Part shown: positions 44,792-58,487 of the stretch, in pieces
Layout: each line of letters opens with the position of its first letter
Position numbering within the stretch: position 1 is the first letter of the stretch
NCBI GenBank assembly: GCA_009617715.1
Contig: VTFK01000430.1
Coordinates: forward strand, 62,001 to 126,000
Reading direction: 5' to 3'
DNA length: 64,000 bases
Source of the DNA: Plectrocnemia conspersa
Taxonomy: Eukaryota > Arthropoda > Insecta > Trichoptera > Polycentropodidae
Made by a program: the position numbers and the translations under genes
Notes under the pieces: generated by a model
Told to the model about the DNA's origin: nothing
Seen by the model: the letters and a program-made list of their open reading frames with translations, nothing else
Database searches by the model: none

Positions 44792-47700
44792 CTGAAACAG
44801 AAAAATATATAAATATATATATATAAATGTAGTGTGCTGGAAGCGTGTCTGATCTATCTTAATTTCTACGGATTAATTTATTTTTTTCATTTCCACCGAC
44901 CCCAGAAAATCCTATTTGTCTTAAATGTTCCTACAAATCATTAAGCACGTCCAAACGCCAAGCTCGTTTATCAACGCTTAATTGACGATTTGTCTCAGTT
45001 TGTCACGAGATTTCCAACTCGTAACATTAAATGAAAGTTTCTTATGTCTTTGTACGTTGATAAAAGGCAAAGTAAATACAAAAAAAAAACAGAGAATTAT
45101 TTTTAAATATATGTGCATTTAAATAAATAATTTGTTCCATAAAACGATTTTTTATGCATTTCGGAAAAGGATTCGTTACAGAGAGATATTCACAAGGTGT
45201 TCACTGTTCTGTTCAATAGTAATGCTCAAATAATTCGTTTTATAGAACAAATATTATATATTGCTCATTTAAATTTTTCTCATTAATAAATGTTTGTAAA
45301 AATGTATTTTTTTATGAGAGTGCTTTCAAATGACTGTCAATTTTAAGTCTCGAGAATTCGTTTCTCTTTGTGGCAATGACATGTATAATACAATAACTTT
45401 ATGAATGATGAATAAAATAATTAAGGCCACCTGATATAACTGCTTGCGTTGGGTGCCGATAAAGAGAGCAGTATCGAAATTATAACATTGGAATTAGGAA
45501 TCAATTTCTAAGGTTTATCATAAAGATCCATTGTGACCAGGGCCGGCTCTGACGAATGCTGGGCAAGGAGTCTGACGCAAGAAAAAAGGGCGAGCTTCCT
45601 CCTAAAAAAGGTTATGTAACGAATACAAAAGTTATTTTAAATAAAATTTCAAATGATTTTAATTTTTAAAAATCATAAATTAATTGCATATACATCATGC
45701 GAAGTAACTAAATAAGACAAACTGCAAAAAATCATTTGTAATTTCCATTATCAAAGTAATACATTTTAGAAATATTTAATTTATCTTAATAAATTTATTC
45801 TTCGGTAAAAATATTTCTAACTTTAAGAAAGGGCACGACATACAAAGTTTTCGAATCGCCACTAATAATCAATGTATGTTGAAATTTAAAACACTTATTA
45901 TTTCCGAAACATTGCCATAATATTTCGTGTGTTTTCTAGATTTATTGCGACGAAGACAACACGACACATTCAAGTTGTTCTGGTCTTTGCTTATTTTACA
46001 CAAAGTGCCCCGCAAAGTTGACAATGGAATTTTGGTGAAACGCGATGCCAGCTCTATCTAGGTATACAAATTTTACAAAGATTCAAAAATCGACCCCAGA
46101 ATTCGCACAATTTTGATTTCATGTATAAATATATAAAAAAAATAAAGTTTTATCGGAAAAAAAGACAGTGTAAAAAAATGTCCAAACAACGACCAATAAT
46201 TCTTATTTTTTTGTGTATTATTTTATTTTTAATATAAGTTTATTATGATTTAATATTTATCGTTTATATTTTAAATATATTAAATACAGTATTTCCTTTT
46301 AATCAATAAATTAAATTAGTTTTTATTCTCTTCTGTAAAAATAACTTTTGTGACAATGATTGTTCTTCAATTTTTTTTGTGTCTGAAAGATTTTGATCGA
46401 TTATTACAGAAAACGTTTTCCTAGATTATAATAATCTAACTTATATTTTTCTAATAAATAATTTAAAATAAAATTGAGTTAGATCATTCTTAGTGACAAC
46501 TATTGACAACTGTAAAAGTCGTTTATAATTATTATTAAAAAAAATGTCACTGATTTCAGTTTGGTATCTCGCTACTAATTTAGTGGTTGTTGATTGTGTT
46601 GTCAATTTATTGTTTCACTGATATTTAGCACATATGGATTTTTATTAGTGAATAACATATTAATAGCATAACAATTTAAATATAATAAATTAAACATAAT
46701 ATCGTGCAAAAGCTTTTATACTTGTTGATATTTGTTTTGGTGATTTTATGCACTACCATATACAAAATATATACAATTTCATTGTTTTCATAACATAAGC
46801 GACTGATACAATATTAAATTTTCAACCATAATCCTTTATGGCAACAGCTGCTATATACTGACCGGTGTCCAGCATATTGCCCTTTGCGACAATTAACCCT
46901 AAATTCAATCCCAATACAAACATAGATATTATAAGCGTGTATAAGAATAAAATAATAAATATCAATACTTTTACTTACTATATATGCCTATTGAAAAATG
47001 AAAAACGAATAGCGTTAAAAATAAACCAGTAACGGCATGCTAAGTTCTAAAACGTTTAAAAGACATATCGTGTTAAGCTTTTCGACATAAACGCTTTTGA
47101 GTTTCGATTCTATTTTTTCGATCGAATACACTCGTGCATAAAAAACTTGTGAGGTCAGTACGAGTGAGAGCTCTATATTTTATATTTATAAATAAAAATG
47201 TAAAAGTATGTTTAATAGAATGTAATATTAAAAAAAATATTTTGCTGTGGGATATGCAGATTTTTAGAATTTTTGTGGACAGTTGGCTTTCAATGGTTAC
47301 ATGGTTAACCCATACGCACATATAATATTATATATGTATACGTTGACGGCGGTGAAATTGCGTGACGATATAGATAAAAAGTTGCATTTATAATGCGAGG
47401 GGGAAGTGATACTTCACATAATTCAAAAATTGAATTTACTTTACCTTTTCCAATTAAAAATCTAGAGAAATAAAATTTTAATATATGTTTGTATATTTTA
47501 TATAATAATGAAATGATGTTAGAATTTGAAAGTATTTTTTTTTGTGAATCTTAAATTGATTGATCTAAATATATCAGAAACACAGTGGAGTAAATCAGTA
47601 AAAGTCAGTATTGAAATATAACACACGTGAAAAGTAACATAGGGCGACGTGCACGTCATTCTGGCTATTGCATGTCATTTAAGTCAATAAATCGTGTTCG

Positions 47701-49300
47701 GCATATCTGAAATTAGTTAGACAGTTGCCGACACGAAACAAATTAACGTGGTTGTATGAAGAAGAAAGGTATTTGGTTTCTGTACATACAGTCGTAATGC
47801 CTTGATTGATTTTTTTGGCTAAACGCTATTTAGATCATTAAAGTTCGGCTGCAAAAATTAATGTGAGATTTTTTTGCATTCATGTATATACATATGTAAT
47901 ATTTTTTCTTCATTGACACTGATGCTTTTAAATCATGGGAATCGAATTATAATATATGTAGAGAGAATTATATCGAATATAAATTTCGTATACTTTTCAA
48001 ATAAAGCTTGCATGACTTCTGCTTTATAAATCCTTATGTACATTTTGACTATCAAAAAAAAAAAAAACAGAAGATTTTGTTCATTATATATATAAAATAA
48101 TACATAAGTTAGTGCGAATTTTAGACCAAAAATTAAAATAAGACTAAGTCATACTTTTGGGGAGACACGACACGTCCCTAATAAAATAGTACATACCTAG
48201 TCGTGGAGTTTACGGGTATTAGAAACAATTTTAATGCTCAATGGCATATGTCTCGCAAATATATAATACATTAAACCTTAACAACAAAAAGTATTGTGAT
48301 AACGCCAGATCTGAAATAATTTATGTACTAATTAAAAAATCAACGGAGGATGTCTAATCAATAAATGTACTACTGAACAAATACAAGCGCAAAAAATTTG
48401 AAATTTTAATCGTTTCTTTTGTCGATATTTTTCTCGTTGCTAGCCAACGTTCCTAACAAATTATTTGTTTATTTATTTCGTGGCGTCAATTAAAGATCGT
48501 GTGTTTGAATCTCAAGTGAGTCTAATATTTTTTATAAATCTTATTTATTCTCTGGGAGATTAAAAGTTTTTAATAGTTGTTATAAATTTTAGCTCTATTC
48601 GATTATATTAGATTGTATTACTATCATGAATAAACATCGAGGTGAATATGGATAATAAATCAACAATGGCAAATAACAATTAAAATTTTCTTTACGTATT
48701 AAGGAGGTTTGTATAAATGATGTCACATGTTTTTCGTGGATTTTCCACCCCTCGCCTCCCCTATGTCACAAGATTGTATTAGACCAGACTCCTGTTTTGT
48801 TCACACTGTCAGAATTCCACCGACACCTTCCCCTATACCTTTGTCATAATAAGGTGTGTGTTTTGCGAGGTATAGAACTTTAAAATGAAATAAAACACAT
48901 AAATATTGGCTTTTTTGGAAAGATAATTTTATGCCGATAATTTTGGGCATATTTGTATGCAAATTTTAATTTATCTATGAGCATTAGCGCCAGTATTGCC
49001 ATAAGGCTAATAAGTAATATTTTTAATTTAAATGAAGTAAATTGTCGCCTATGATAAAGTTAAATGTAAATAAAAATAGCATAATTACGAATGAGGTGGA
49101 ATGCGTGAGCCACCGGAATGTATTCGGATGGTCGTTTGGAAATTGTGTAGTTGTGTACTTTTAGGTATGGACTGAAATCGAGTGCGTTGATATTAAATTT
49201 TTTATGAGGTACTCTACTGTGCATTCGATTAGCTCATTACTCGAAAGCGCCCTTATGAGCTTGACGTGTCATATCCTAGATGATTTTCTCTCGAGATCAT
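44792..49300 (-). other. Probable labial intron, no exon seen
   Basis: AT-rich. Near 45,539-45,600 a GGGCCGGCTCTG stretch resembles the end of an unidentified transposon. No hexapeptide-coding exon and no other gene is recognised. Open frames at 47,073-47,325 on both strands look like chance. Confidence 0.5.
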
Positions 49301-49304
49301 TTCA

Positions 49305-49978
49305 TTGCTAAAAATAAAGCTCATCTTCCATGAAAGATCGGGACATCCATCTGCTTTCGAGGAATTTCGTTCATTAAGAATGCGCGTTAAGTGTTTGATA
49401 ATTTCCTGTTATCGCAATTATTACAAAAGTTGCCAAAAACAAATATTAATGATCCTAAAGCATTCTGAAAATTCATTAACACTAAATAAGATAATAAAAC
49501 ATTGGATTGTTCACAAAATATTTCTGACGGTTTTGCGCAATGGTTGCGCAATGTCCGTACTTGCCGACTCGCCTATGGCTGTAGCCATTTGGCTCCTTAA
49601 TACGCTTGCATTACACATTGACCTGTTTAATGTTAGCTACGAGGAGCTGGTTCAGTTCGTATCATTTAATTTTGCTATTTTATGATTTCTTGTGTATTAT
49701 TTAAATTTTGTAAATATATGTATATATTTTTAATTTGATCAGGTCAAGGACGAGAGCGACAGTTAGTCTCCGAGAATGAAGAGTGACAGACTCTTCGAAA
49801 CGTCAGACGCTCACATACCAAGTAAGATCGCGATGGCATCCGTAGCCAATATTGATAAAAAAAAAATTTTTTTGTGTATCGAAATATTGCTTTCGACAAT
49901 CGTGACGCGTTGGAGTAACCTGTTAGGTTACGATGGTCTTAATTCAATCTAAATAAATAAATAAATATAGGCGCCGCG
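49305..49978 (+). pseudogene. Internally deleted LINE, same family as the copy at 38,625
   Basis: The start is the linker before the RT (HPSAFEEFRSLRMRVKCLI). It then matches 38,632-38,690 (AATATTTCTGACGGTTTTG), jumps at GCGCAATGGTTGCGCAATG to the match of 40,175, and ends NVSYEELVQFV near 49,660. About 1.5 kb including the whole RT is missing, and the frame happens to stay open across the junction (49,305-49,685). The 3' end matches the other copy (TAACCTGTTAGG..ACGATGGTCTTAAT) and ends in an (AAAT)n tail. Confidence 0.8.
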
Positions 49979-50170
49979 GCTGGTTCGAAAAAAGCACTAT
50001 TTGGAAGTACATTTTTTCGAGCAGCTGTGGCCGTATATCGGCAATAACGCGGCGAATGTTGGCTTCCAAGTTGTGCATCGTCTTTGGTTTATTAGCGCTA
50101 ACTAGCGGTTTTACATATCCCCATAGAAAATAATCCAAAGTTGTTTAATCACATGATCTTAGAGGCTAAT
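49960..50170 (-). pseudogene. mariner-type transposase C-terminal fragment
   Basis: The minus strand reads LRSCD, stop, TTLDYFLWGYVKPLV, then ANIRRVIADIRPQLLEK. This is the end of a DD34D/Tc1-mariner-like transposase, containing the last catalytic Asp block (usually DLTPLDYFLWG). It is cut by the tail of the neighbouring LINE. A distinct lineage from the mariner remnant at 12,440-13,190. Confidence 0.75.
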
Positions 50171-50469
50171 TCACAGGCCCATTACGCCTTTCTCATTTCA
50201 GCATTTTATTTTTAGTGTGTGGTCCAAACCTTCTTCTGAAGTTTATCTAAAATATATTTAATATGTAGCACTTTATATTGGAACGTGGTAGGTCGAGTTA
50301 TCTGTTTTGTGTTTACACACCATAATAAATTTAGGCTGTATCTTTTAAATATTATGAGCGTTAACAACCCCTATCGACTTTTAGCTATGAGCATCTTATA
50401 ATCAGCGTATCGTGGGCTATTATTTTAATTTTTTTTATATATGGTATGAAAATCTGTAATGCATATTGT

Positions 50470-51260
50470 GGTGCTTTTTTGTCATACGAAAAGTATTTCG
50501 CACCTGGAGTCTCCCAAGTGCTTAATCCGCCACTGGCTATCGCATCGCCACGATAGCTGACTCCTAAGAGTTTTTCCCCATTTGCAACCTGGGGACCCGT
50601 GTGGCCGTATATATATATCTACGTACACTAATATAGACGTGTTATTCTACTTCGTCCTTTAAAACTCCTTATCATTCAAGGAAGAATATGACTGATAAAC
50701 TTACGGAAGTGGCTTTGAAAGAGCGTTTATTTATTATTTAGGACAGTAGTAAGCTAAAAGTAGCAGAATGATAACCAATGCCTGATAAATTTATTTAGAT
50801 GAAATTTCGTAAATTGAGTAAATATGTTGTATTTTATTATTTTGAGATTTATATGTAGTATATTGTTTAATCTCCCAGATAAATCTGTGCTCGTGTGGAC
50901 TTTGTTAAAAATATCTCACACAGCTGATAATAATAATTACGCTCATATCTCAAAACAATGGCGGCGGATTCTGCCACCAAAATTTGATTATAACCTTTCG
51001 CGAGAGAGGAAGAGAGCCAACCGATAAGGGTACCCCCCAGGGGCCGCCTCGAAAAAAGCGGGTTTTAACGTAATTTGACATTTCCAGTGTGGCGCGAGCG
51101 GCGGCTGTACACGAAATGTTAATCATTTCATCGTGGAGTATCGCATTATAGGCCGTGACAGCGGGATGACGGATCGGCTCTGGGTTCGAACCCCTACCCA
51201 CTGCTCTCTCGCACCCCCTGCGCTCAGACCTCGGCAACGGACACATGTGCTTCACGCTAA
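50470..51260. repeat. GC-richer repeat remains with a B-box-like motif
   Basis: TTAATCCGCCACTGGC near 50,522-50,537 resembles transposon ends common in insects. GGGTTCGAACCCC at 51,182-51,194 fits a pol III B-box, in a GC-rich 300-base block from 50,960. No gene is recognised; open frames 50,824-51,027 and 50,950-51,255 look like repeat sequence. Confidence 0.4.
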
Positions 51261-51789
51261 TCCATCGATTAATCCGAATTCATCGTACAAGACTAAATGA
51301 CCAAAAATAATGGAAACAATTAGAATTGATTCCATTGTAGAGCTTTTGAACTTTTTCTTATATATTATAAATCATTACCTCCCATCTAACATGTTAGTCG
51401 TTCAAAAGTTTTAACAAACATATTTGTAGATACATTCTACTAAATATGCTTAATTTCAATCGAGATTACAAAGTATTTTAATTTAATGTAAAAGAAAATC
51501 TATTGTTTTATAAGACTATACAAGTATCGCTATAAACACCTAACTGAGCGTGTTTATTCTCAAGCCGATGTAATCACGAAAAAGCGGAATTCATACGGTG
51601 ATTGCAATTATTATTATCAATTTTAAATAAATTTTGTTCACACCTGCCTTAAGTAGATACTTTTATAATAATATTACCAAGAAATTCAGAGCAAATCCAT
51701 ACGTTATTTAGTATTTTTTTAATATTTCGGTTCTTATGACTTCTGCACCCAAATAATTAATTTTATTAACATATATAAATTACCACATA

Positions 51790-52350
51790 CATGTGAATGT
51801 CGCTATCGGGCGGAGAAATTAAAATAACAGGTCTTGGTGGTCAGAGAGTTTTCGCTGGAATGTCAAGTTGTATTATTGTCAGGTGTGATTTTCGTGGACC
51901 AGCTGTGATTGATGCTTTCTAGACAATCCGCTCATATCTTTCGAGTATTTGCAGTCTCCTGGCTTATCCCTGTTGCTGTGTCTCTCCCCTGTGATTAAAT
52001 GTCACATATTTTATAGTGCTGGTTCCAAACAGCTCTGTTGAATTGCAGATAAGGATATTTGTGAGCCAATTGCATCGCTTCTTGGACACACCCCCGGAAT
52101 GCATGTTTCAAGAGAAACGGTTTACAAGGCCACTTTAGCGGTCGGTAACGAAAAAGTAAAAAAATAATAGCAATGTATTGCCTAGCGCCCATCTCTTCCA
52201 AACAAAGAGTAGTTTTTGGCGGTAATTATGGGTGATTTCCGTCTCGGGACGGACGTGCAATATTTCTAATTATTAGCGCAATTATTTAGTCACGAGATCT
52301 CTCTTCTATTGTTGTGTGATTGCTGGTATGGTTAAAGTGTCCTATAAATT
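51790..52350. promoter_or_regulatory. GC-richer island with Hox/Exd-type site: candidate labial enhancer
   Basis: About 560 bases of balanced composition in AT-rich DNA, upstream of the labial homeobox exon on the labial strand. It contains TGATTGATGC at 51,906-51,915, nine of ten bases of the Hox1-Pbx/Exd consensus TGATTGATGG, with TGTCAGG about 25 bases to its left (a possible Hth/Meis-like site). Function is an inference. The open frame 51,995-52,201 (minus) matches nothing I know. Confidence 0.35.
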
Positions 52351-52794
52351 ATAAAAAAATGTGCATGTGATTGAAACCCTTACAGATATATTATAATAAA
52401 TAAAATTTAATAAATCAGGTTTCAAATTTTATAATAAATAATTATAGCTGATTAAAACTAGTGGAAAATAATAAATAATATTAGCATATCCAAGGAATTT
52501 ATTTTATACGCGTTATAATAATCGATTATGAATATAAAAATATTCTGAGCAGTTAATTTTTTTTTATTATATAATATTTAGCTGAAGTACTATATATTAA
52601 TCTATTTTTTACATAGGTTTAAATTTTAAAGTTGTCCGTAGTATGATTTTTAGAGTTCTTTTTAAAATAATGTCTCGTATTTTTCTAAAATAAATTGGTT
52701 ATTGCCTACTTATATTTAAAAATAATGTAATATTTTTTTAATTCACGACCTAACCTAACCAAACCGTTTGCTATTTTTTTTTTGATTTGATATT

Positions 52795-52865
52795 TATTCT
52801 GACCCTGAATAATTTTATTATGACCAGGCTGATTTTAACTCTAACCATTTAATTTGTTGCCAATT
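52795..52865 (+). repeat. Fragment of the GGTCAGAAT MITE
   Basis: GATATTTATTCTGACCCTGAATA..TTATGACC and TCTAACCATTTAAT match the right arm of the element at 34,476-35,245 (35,066-35,105). Confidence 0.65.
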
Positions 52866-52869
52866 ATTA

Positions 52870-54650
52870 ACATATTTATTTAAAACGTAAAAATTAATTT
52901 ACAAAAAGCGATTAGTTTTTTTATTAAATATTTATTGTTTATCTGAAAAAATATAAAATAAATTAATATTTCATTTTTTCATAATAAAATTGAATCTAAT
53001 CGACTTTTAATAAAATATTTCACTTTATTGTAAATATATTATGTGCAATCATAGTAATAAAAATACTATTGAAAAGTTAATAAGAATATACCTGCATCTA
53101 TCAGGTCAGTAATATTATTGGTTTTTAATCATTAATATTTAATTAAATGGTCAATTATTATCTAAAAATAGACCTGCTAGTAGTTATTTTGCTCTATGCA
53201 TTTATAATTTTGCGCTTTGCCTCCAAAATATTTTTTTGCGAAACTCGAATTAACATTATTACAGGGTCTATTATTTATATTTAATACGTTGTTTTTGAAG
53301 TGTTAGTTAATTTATTTTAATAGAACGATACAGTGCGTTGCTAGACGGTAATACTAAATTAGAAATAAAAAATATTACAAATTTAGGAAAAAACCTTTAA
53401 GTATTGCCTATATGACTAATTCATGGCAGTAATCAAATCTTAAAATATTACTTACTGTACATTTTAACTTAAAACTGACCATATATCACTTTTCTCCGCA
53501 GTCTTTTTAAAAAGTACTAATTTCGCCACAGACGTATATATCCGCGCGTAGACTAGTCGCAAATTATGATTTAATATGTTCTAATTCGTGTATTTTCATA
53601 CAAGAGCTGCTAAATAATATTTTTTCTTTGATTATAAGAGATTTTTACAAATATTTTCATAAATGACTTTCACAAGTTATTATTTATATAATTGACTTGT
53701 TTCTTTATGATTGTGTTTATATTACTTTTCTCTTTTAATGAAAATAATTTTAACACTTTTTTAATATGTATTATCATTATGGAAATGGAAGATTTTTTAT
53801 TGATTTTGGACAAGTTTATCTTTAAGTGGATAGTCATATTACAAACTATTTTAATAATAAAAATACTGATTATTTGATTAAACTGGGAGATTAGAATTAG
53901 TGATACATAATTATAATTCCGATCGATTATCACAAACTAAACTTACCTAGATTTTCGTAATCTCATGAATGAATATCATGATGATTTTTTAAAAATCGAG
54001 CTAAGTCGTACACATTAAATATAAAAAAATCTTTAATAATGAGTTACTTTAACTCTTAAAGTATATCAACAATAACAAAAAATTATTTGTTTATTACTTT
54101 AATTGTGGATTTTTCAAACTAAAAACTCACAATAAATCTACACAAAATTGTTATTTTTGTTTTTATATTTACAGTAAACTTAATTTATTTAGTATTAGTT
54201 TAGCACTAAAGTTTTAAAGTTTTATTTTAAAATTACCATACAATATTATAACATATAAGAATAAATAATTTTTATTACGATTGATAAGGTTTCTAATATA
54301 TTATGTATTTAAAATCATGTGGCCTAATTCATTAAGCAAATTTATAACTTAAGCTATTATAAATTGCTTAAATAATATTATATAAATATTTAATTTTTAA
54401 AAATTAATAATTCATTATTGGTATTGGCTGAATATATCCTTTATTTATATATTTAATAAAAAATATCTAAGATCATGACTTTTACATGAAGTCAATATGT
54501 TTAAAAACATATTAGTTTATTTGTATTTTAAACAAATTTATTACTGTTATTAGTAATATATAATTAAAAGTATTTTTTATGTATGTAGTAGTGGATTTAA
54601 AAAATACCGAATTAAAAATAAAATATTAACACAACCATAACATTTGTGAA
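52870..54650. other. AT-rich stretch, no gene seen
   Basis: Very AT-rich. Open frames 53,670-53,933 and 53,692-53,877 are complementary chance ORFs. Confidence 0.5.
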
Positions 54651-54654
54651 AAAA

Positions 54655-54840
54655 TGCGATGAATTCCATTCTCCTCCCACATTACTTCTGTTTCCGTCCT
54701 GCTGTCCCGTAAGTCCTGTCCGAGACGATTGATCACTTTATTCCTCAGAGGGTTTCAAAGAGCCCTTTGTGCCCTTTTTTCGTGTAGGTCGACCATAGCA
54801 CGTGATCTTCAAATGTGCGTGAGGTCTCAAGCGAAAAACA
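54655..54840. promoter_or_regulatory. Second GC-richer island, possible conserved non-coding element
   Basis: Sharp change to balanced composition, with CGATTGATCA at 54,726-54,735 (TGATCAATCG on the labial strand, fitting TGATNNAT). No open frame or repeat partner seen in this window. Regulatory role inferred from composition and location. Confidence 0.25.
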
Positions 54841-57800
54841 TAAAATGTTATTTCAAAACCATCGGTTTACATTTTTAATTAAATTTTATATAATAAAAAA
54901 TCTCTCATAGACGTTAAATTTTCAATTTCACGACAAAAAATAACCGTACACAATATACGTTAAGCAAACAACCCTTATCCATTACCGAAATTGACTTTCA
55001 GAAACCACCCCCGCATACTCCCGGGCATGAAAAAATAGCGCTGCTACTTGAATATCGGAAAAAATTATATTCTTTAAAAAATAAGCTTGAATCAACAAAG
55101 TATATTGCTCTTCGCTCAGATAGTGATCGCCTGCGCTTTTATAGCATGTCAGAAATAGTCAAAAGAGGAAACATACGGATAATTTGAAACAATAAAAGTT
55201 CGAAAAACCTGCAATTAACTGAACACATAGTTGCAATTTAGATTTGCGTAGATATTGAACCGGCCGTTTACTTTTTAACTTACGACAAATATAATTTTAG
55301 AATATGCTTTCTATTTTATTTATTTATATTATTTTTAATAGTGCGTATTAAATCTTAAGAACATAAAGACTATTAATGTATTTTACGACTTTAGGGTTGA
55401 TGTCACCGTCAAAGTCTGGCTTGTGCATGTCAGCCGAAAAGTGGTAAATACAGGGTTGAAAATGTTGCGAATAATTTATTTTTTATTTTATTACAATTTT
55501 TATAACACAATGAGGTTATATTTAGTATATTATATTTATTAAATAACGTGGTTCAAATCAATTCATTTAAATTCATATTTAGTTACAATAGATACTTTCC
55601 ATTATTACCTGCTTGTGTTCAAATATCAATTTATTTAAGATTGATTTTTAAAGCTACTTCATCAATACTTTTAACAAAAATAATAATAGTGCATGTAAGC
55701 AAGTCAACCCTGATCAGTTCTATAAAAGTCAAATAGCTCTCAAATCATATTTACAGAAATATCCCTACTAAAAAGGTAACACAGGTATTATAGCCACATC
55801 CGAGCTATGCGACGTCACGCAACTTCTATTTAGCTTTCACTATATGTATTACTAAGAAAGTATTACAATGCAACTTAGAAAAATGTAATATACACATACA
55901 TATATTATGTTCGATTCTAAAAAGCTTATTCACCCGTAACATTAAAATTGGCAAGATTATCACAATAAAAATCATGTTACAATGTAAGCTTTATTCAAGA
56001 ATAGCGTTGTACGAAAGATCATAATATCTGTAATTATCTTAGCGTTCTGTCGTTTTTTTATTACCATAATGGCTTTATTAGTATTATAATTTGCGGTTAC
56101 ATTTTTTTTTTTGTTAACATGTTAAATGTACTACAAAATAAAATAAGACTTTAATATGTATCTGTGAGATTAAATATAGGGTTATATACAAGTGAGCCGA
56201 ATGTTTGCCAAAAGATCATCTGTATTTACCTTTACTTTGGCCTGAGATCGTGTTGCGTTATTTCGTTTCGAGATCGACTTTTTTGTGTTCGCAGAAATTC
56301 GATCTCTTTCTATGATCTTTTTTGATCCCAAATGCATGTAAACAACGGCGAATTCGACAGACCGCACTGTTTGCATCACTAATGTCCTTTGTCACACTGT
56401 AGTAATACATATTTTCGCATATTTTATAAACATTGATTAAAAGTAAGAAAATACATACAAAGCAACAATATAATTTTATAATGGCTATATACTACGTTTA
56501 CACTTTTTACGGTGTTCATAAAACTTTATGGAAAAAAGATTTTATCCATTGTAAATAACTTGATAAAGTTGCAGGTTGTGGGTTTATTAAACACAGCTTT
56601 AAGAAGCAAAACTATTATTATTTCTTATGTGCTTTTCAAGAAATTAACAAATTAAAATAGTGGGTAAAATCTACTTGATCGATATTGTAACTATACTATT
56701 GTAAAATAATATTTTATCGGAGATTAATCTCTTAATTTCTTCTAATATGTTAAAACTTTTGGGGCTATTTAATATTTGTTTCATAACTATTGACATTATT
56801 TAAAAAAATAATATATATAATAACTGCGATATGTATGAGAATAATTCTCCAAGAATAAAATGTAGTTTTACCAATGGCAAAATCTTGAGAGAACTACAGG
56901 TGAATTCATAACAAATTTAGTTATGCAATAATTGTGGATCACGATAGTTATATTAATTTAATATATTTTTGGACTGAATTGTTGAATTGGGATTGGTTTA
57001 GTTTGTCGGCCAGCTGATAAATAGTTTAAGTAGCATTTAATTTTCATTTCTGCAGCCAGGATATCATTATTCATCTCTGCTGTTCATCCATATTCAGGAC
57101 AATTTTTGATGTCGTAATTTCTTGCTCGATTTTTTAAAGGCATCTTTGACATTTACAGATATTTAATGAAATACCTATCATTTTACAAATATTTTTAGTG
57201 GCCGTAATAAAAATTCCATATAACATACAATTTTATATAAAAATTTGCCTTGGTAAATTTTGGAACACAATTTTAAAGTTTACATGTATTTTATTACATA
57301 TATTACAAATCAACAGCCAAAGCTTAACTGATTGTTAAAACTTTAATAAAAAAAATGAAGTTCATTTCAGGATTACTGAATATTTCGATTCATTTAGACA
57401 TTGATTTTTATTTTTAATATCTAAAGATCTGTTTTCTCTTTAGGATCAATCCTCTGTAATGTCATATTATAAATGCGTCAATCAAGTCTTTTAATAGCTC
57501 TTAAAGTCGTCATTTGGACCGTATAGGATATATGTACTATGTATATATAAAAGTAAGGATTTTTTTTTTTTAATATGTTTCTATTACTTTCAATAACACT
57601 TAATAATTAGAAAATGCCGAACTTAGAAGAATGTATTTAATTTATATTATTTGGGCGTACAACTTAAATTATTAGTATATAGCGCAAAATTGCGAGTGCA
57701 TAATGCGAAAAAACGAGTGCAAAAGAATTATTTATTGAGAGCATTGTCTGATTGAAAAAAATCTGTAAGCATTTCATTAATTTTAACAAAATGATGTATA

Positions 57801-58480
57801 TAAATTTTGCACTATTCTTGCCACAGAGATATGCTGATATATCTATATACATATTTGTACATTGATAAAATATTTTTGTGATTTTTAATATACATAACAT
57901 ATTATTTATTTAATAAATTTGAAGCTTAGTTTTAGATTTTTTAGATTAAATTTATGTTCATTAAGTATTTTCATTTTATTTCATCTAAAAAAATAAAATA
58001 AATTCTTCAATTTGAAGTAAAAAATCAGTTAACCTTTAAATGTAATGGTTTCTAATATTGTTGTCACTTAGTAAATATAAATTTAAAGCAGTAATTAAAA
58101 CACTGATTGCCAAATGGATAATACAAAAGGGTGGTTTATGAAGAATTATATGTAATAAAAATATTTTATTTTTTATTTTTATACAAATGTTCTGCATCTT
58201 GTAATAAAATACCAACATTTAATTAATATATTACTAACCATTTATTTTAAAACATAACATTAATTATAAAAACAGACCCTAAAAATACTGATGAATTAAC
58301 TAACTGGCTTAAACCAATCAAAATTACAGACTCAATAAATATACGCAATTAAATTTAGTTATTTACGAAACTATTAAAAATAAATTTTATTTAATATTGT
58401 GAATAATAATAAAACATATATTATAGTAATTATTGTAGTTTTTTTATAATTTTCGGTTTTGTACGCGTTATTATATTATA
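54841..58480. other. AT-rich stretch without recognisable genes
   Basis: I see no gene, RNA or clear repeat. Short open frames (55,548-55,736; 56,182-56,379; 57,664-57,900; 58,036-58,218) show no motif. Confidence 0.45.
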
Positions 58481-58487
58481 TTTATTT

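Noticed and set aside
47073..47325. Complementary open frames on both strands, considered as a labial upstream exon
   Set aside because: Neither contains a YKWM hexapeptide or any Hox-like sequence.
53670..53933. Open frame rich in Ile/Asn/Lys
   Set aside because: Composition simply reflects AT-rich DNA, and the opposite strand is equally open.
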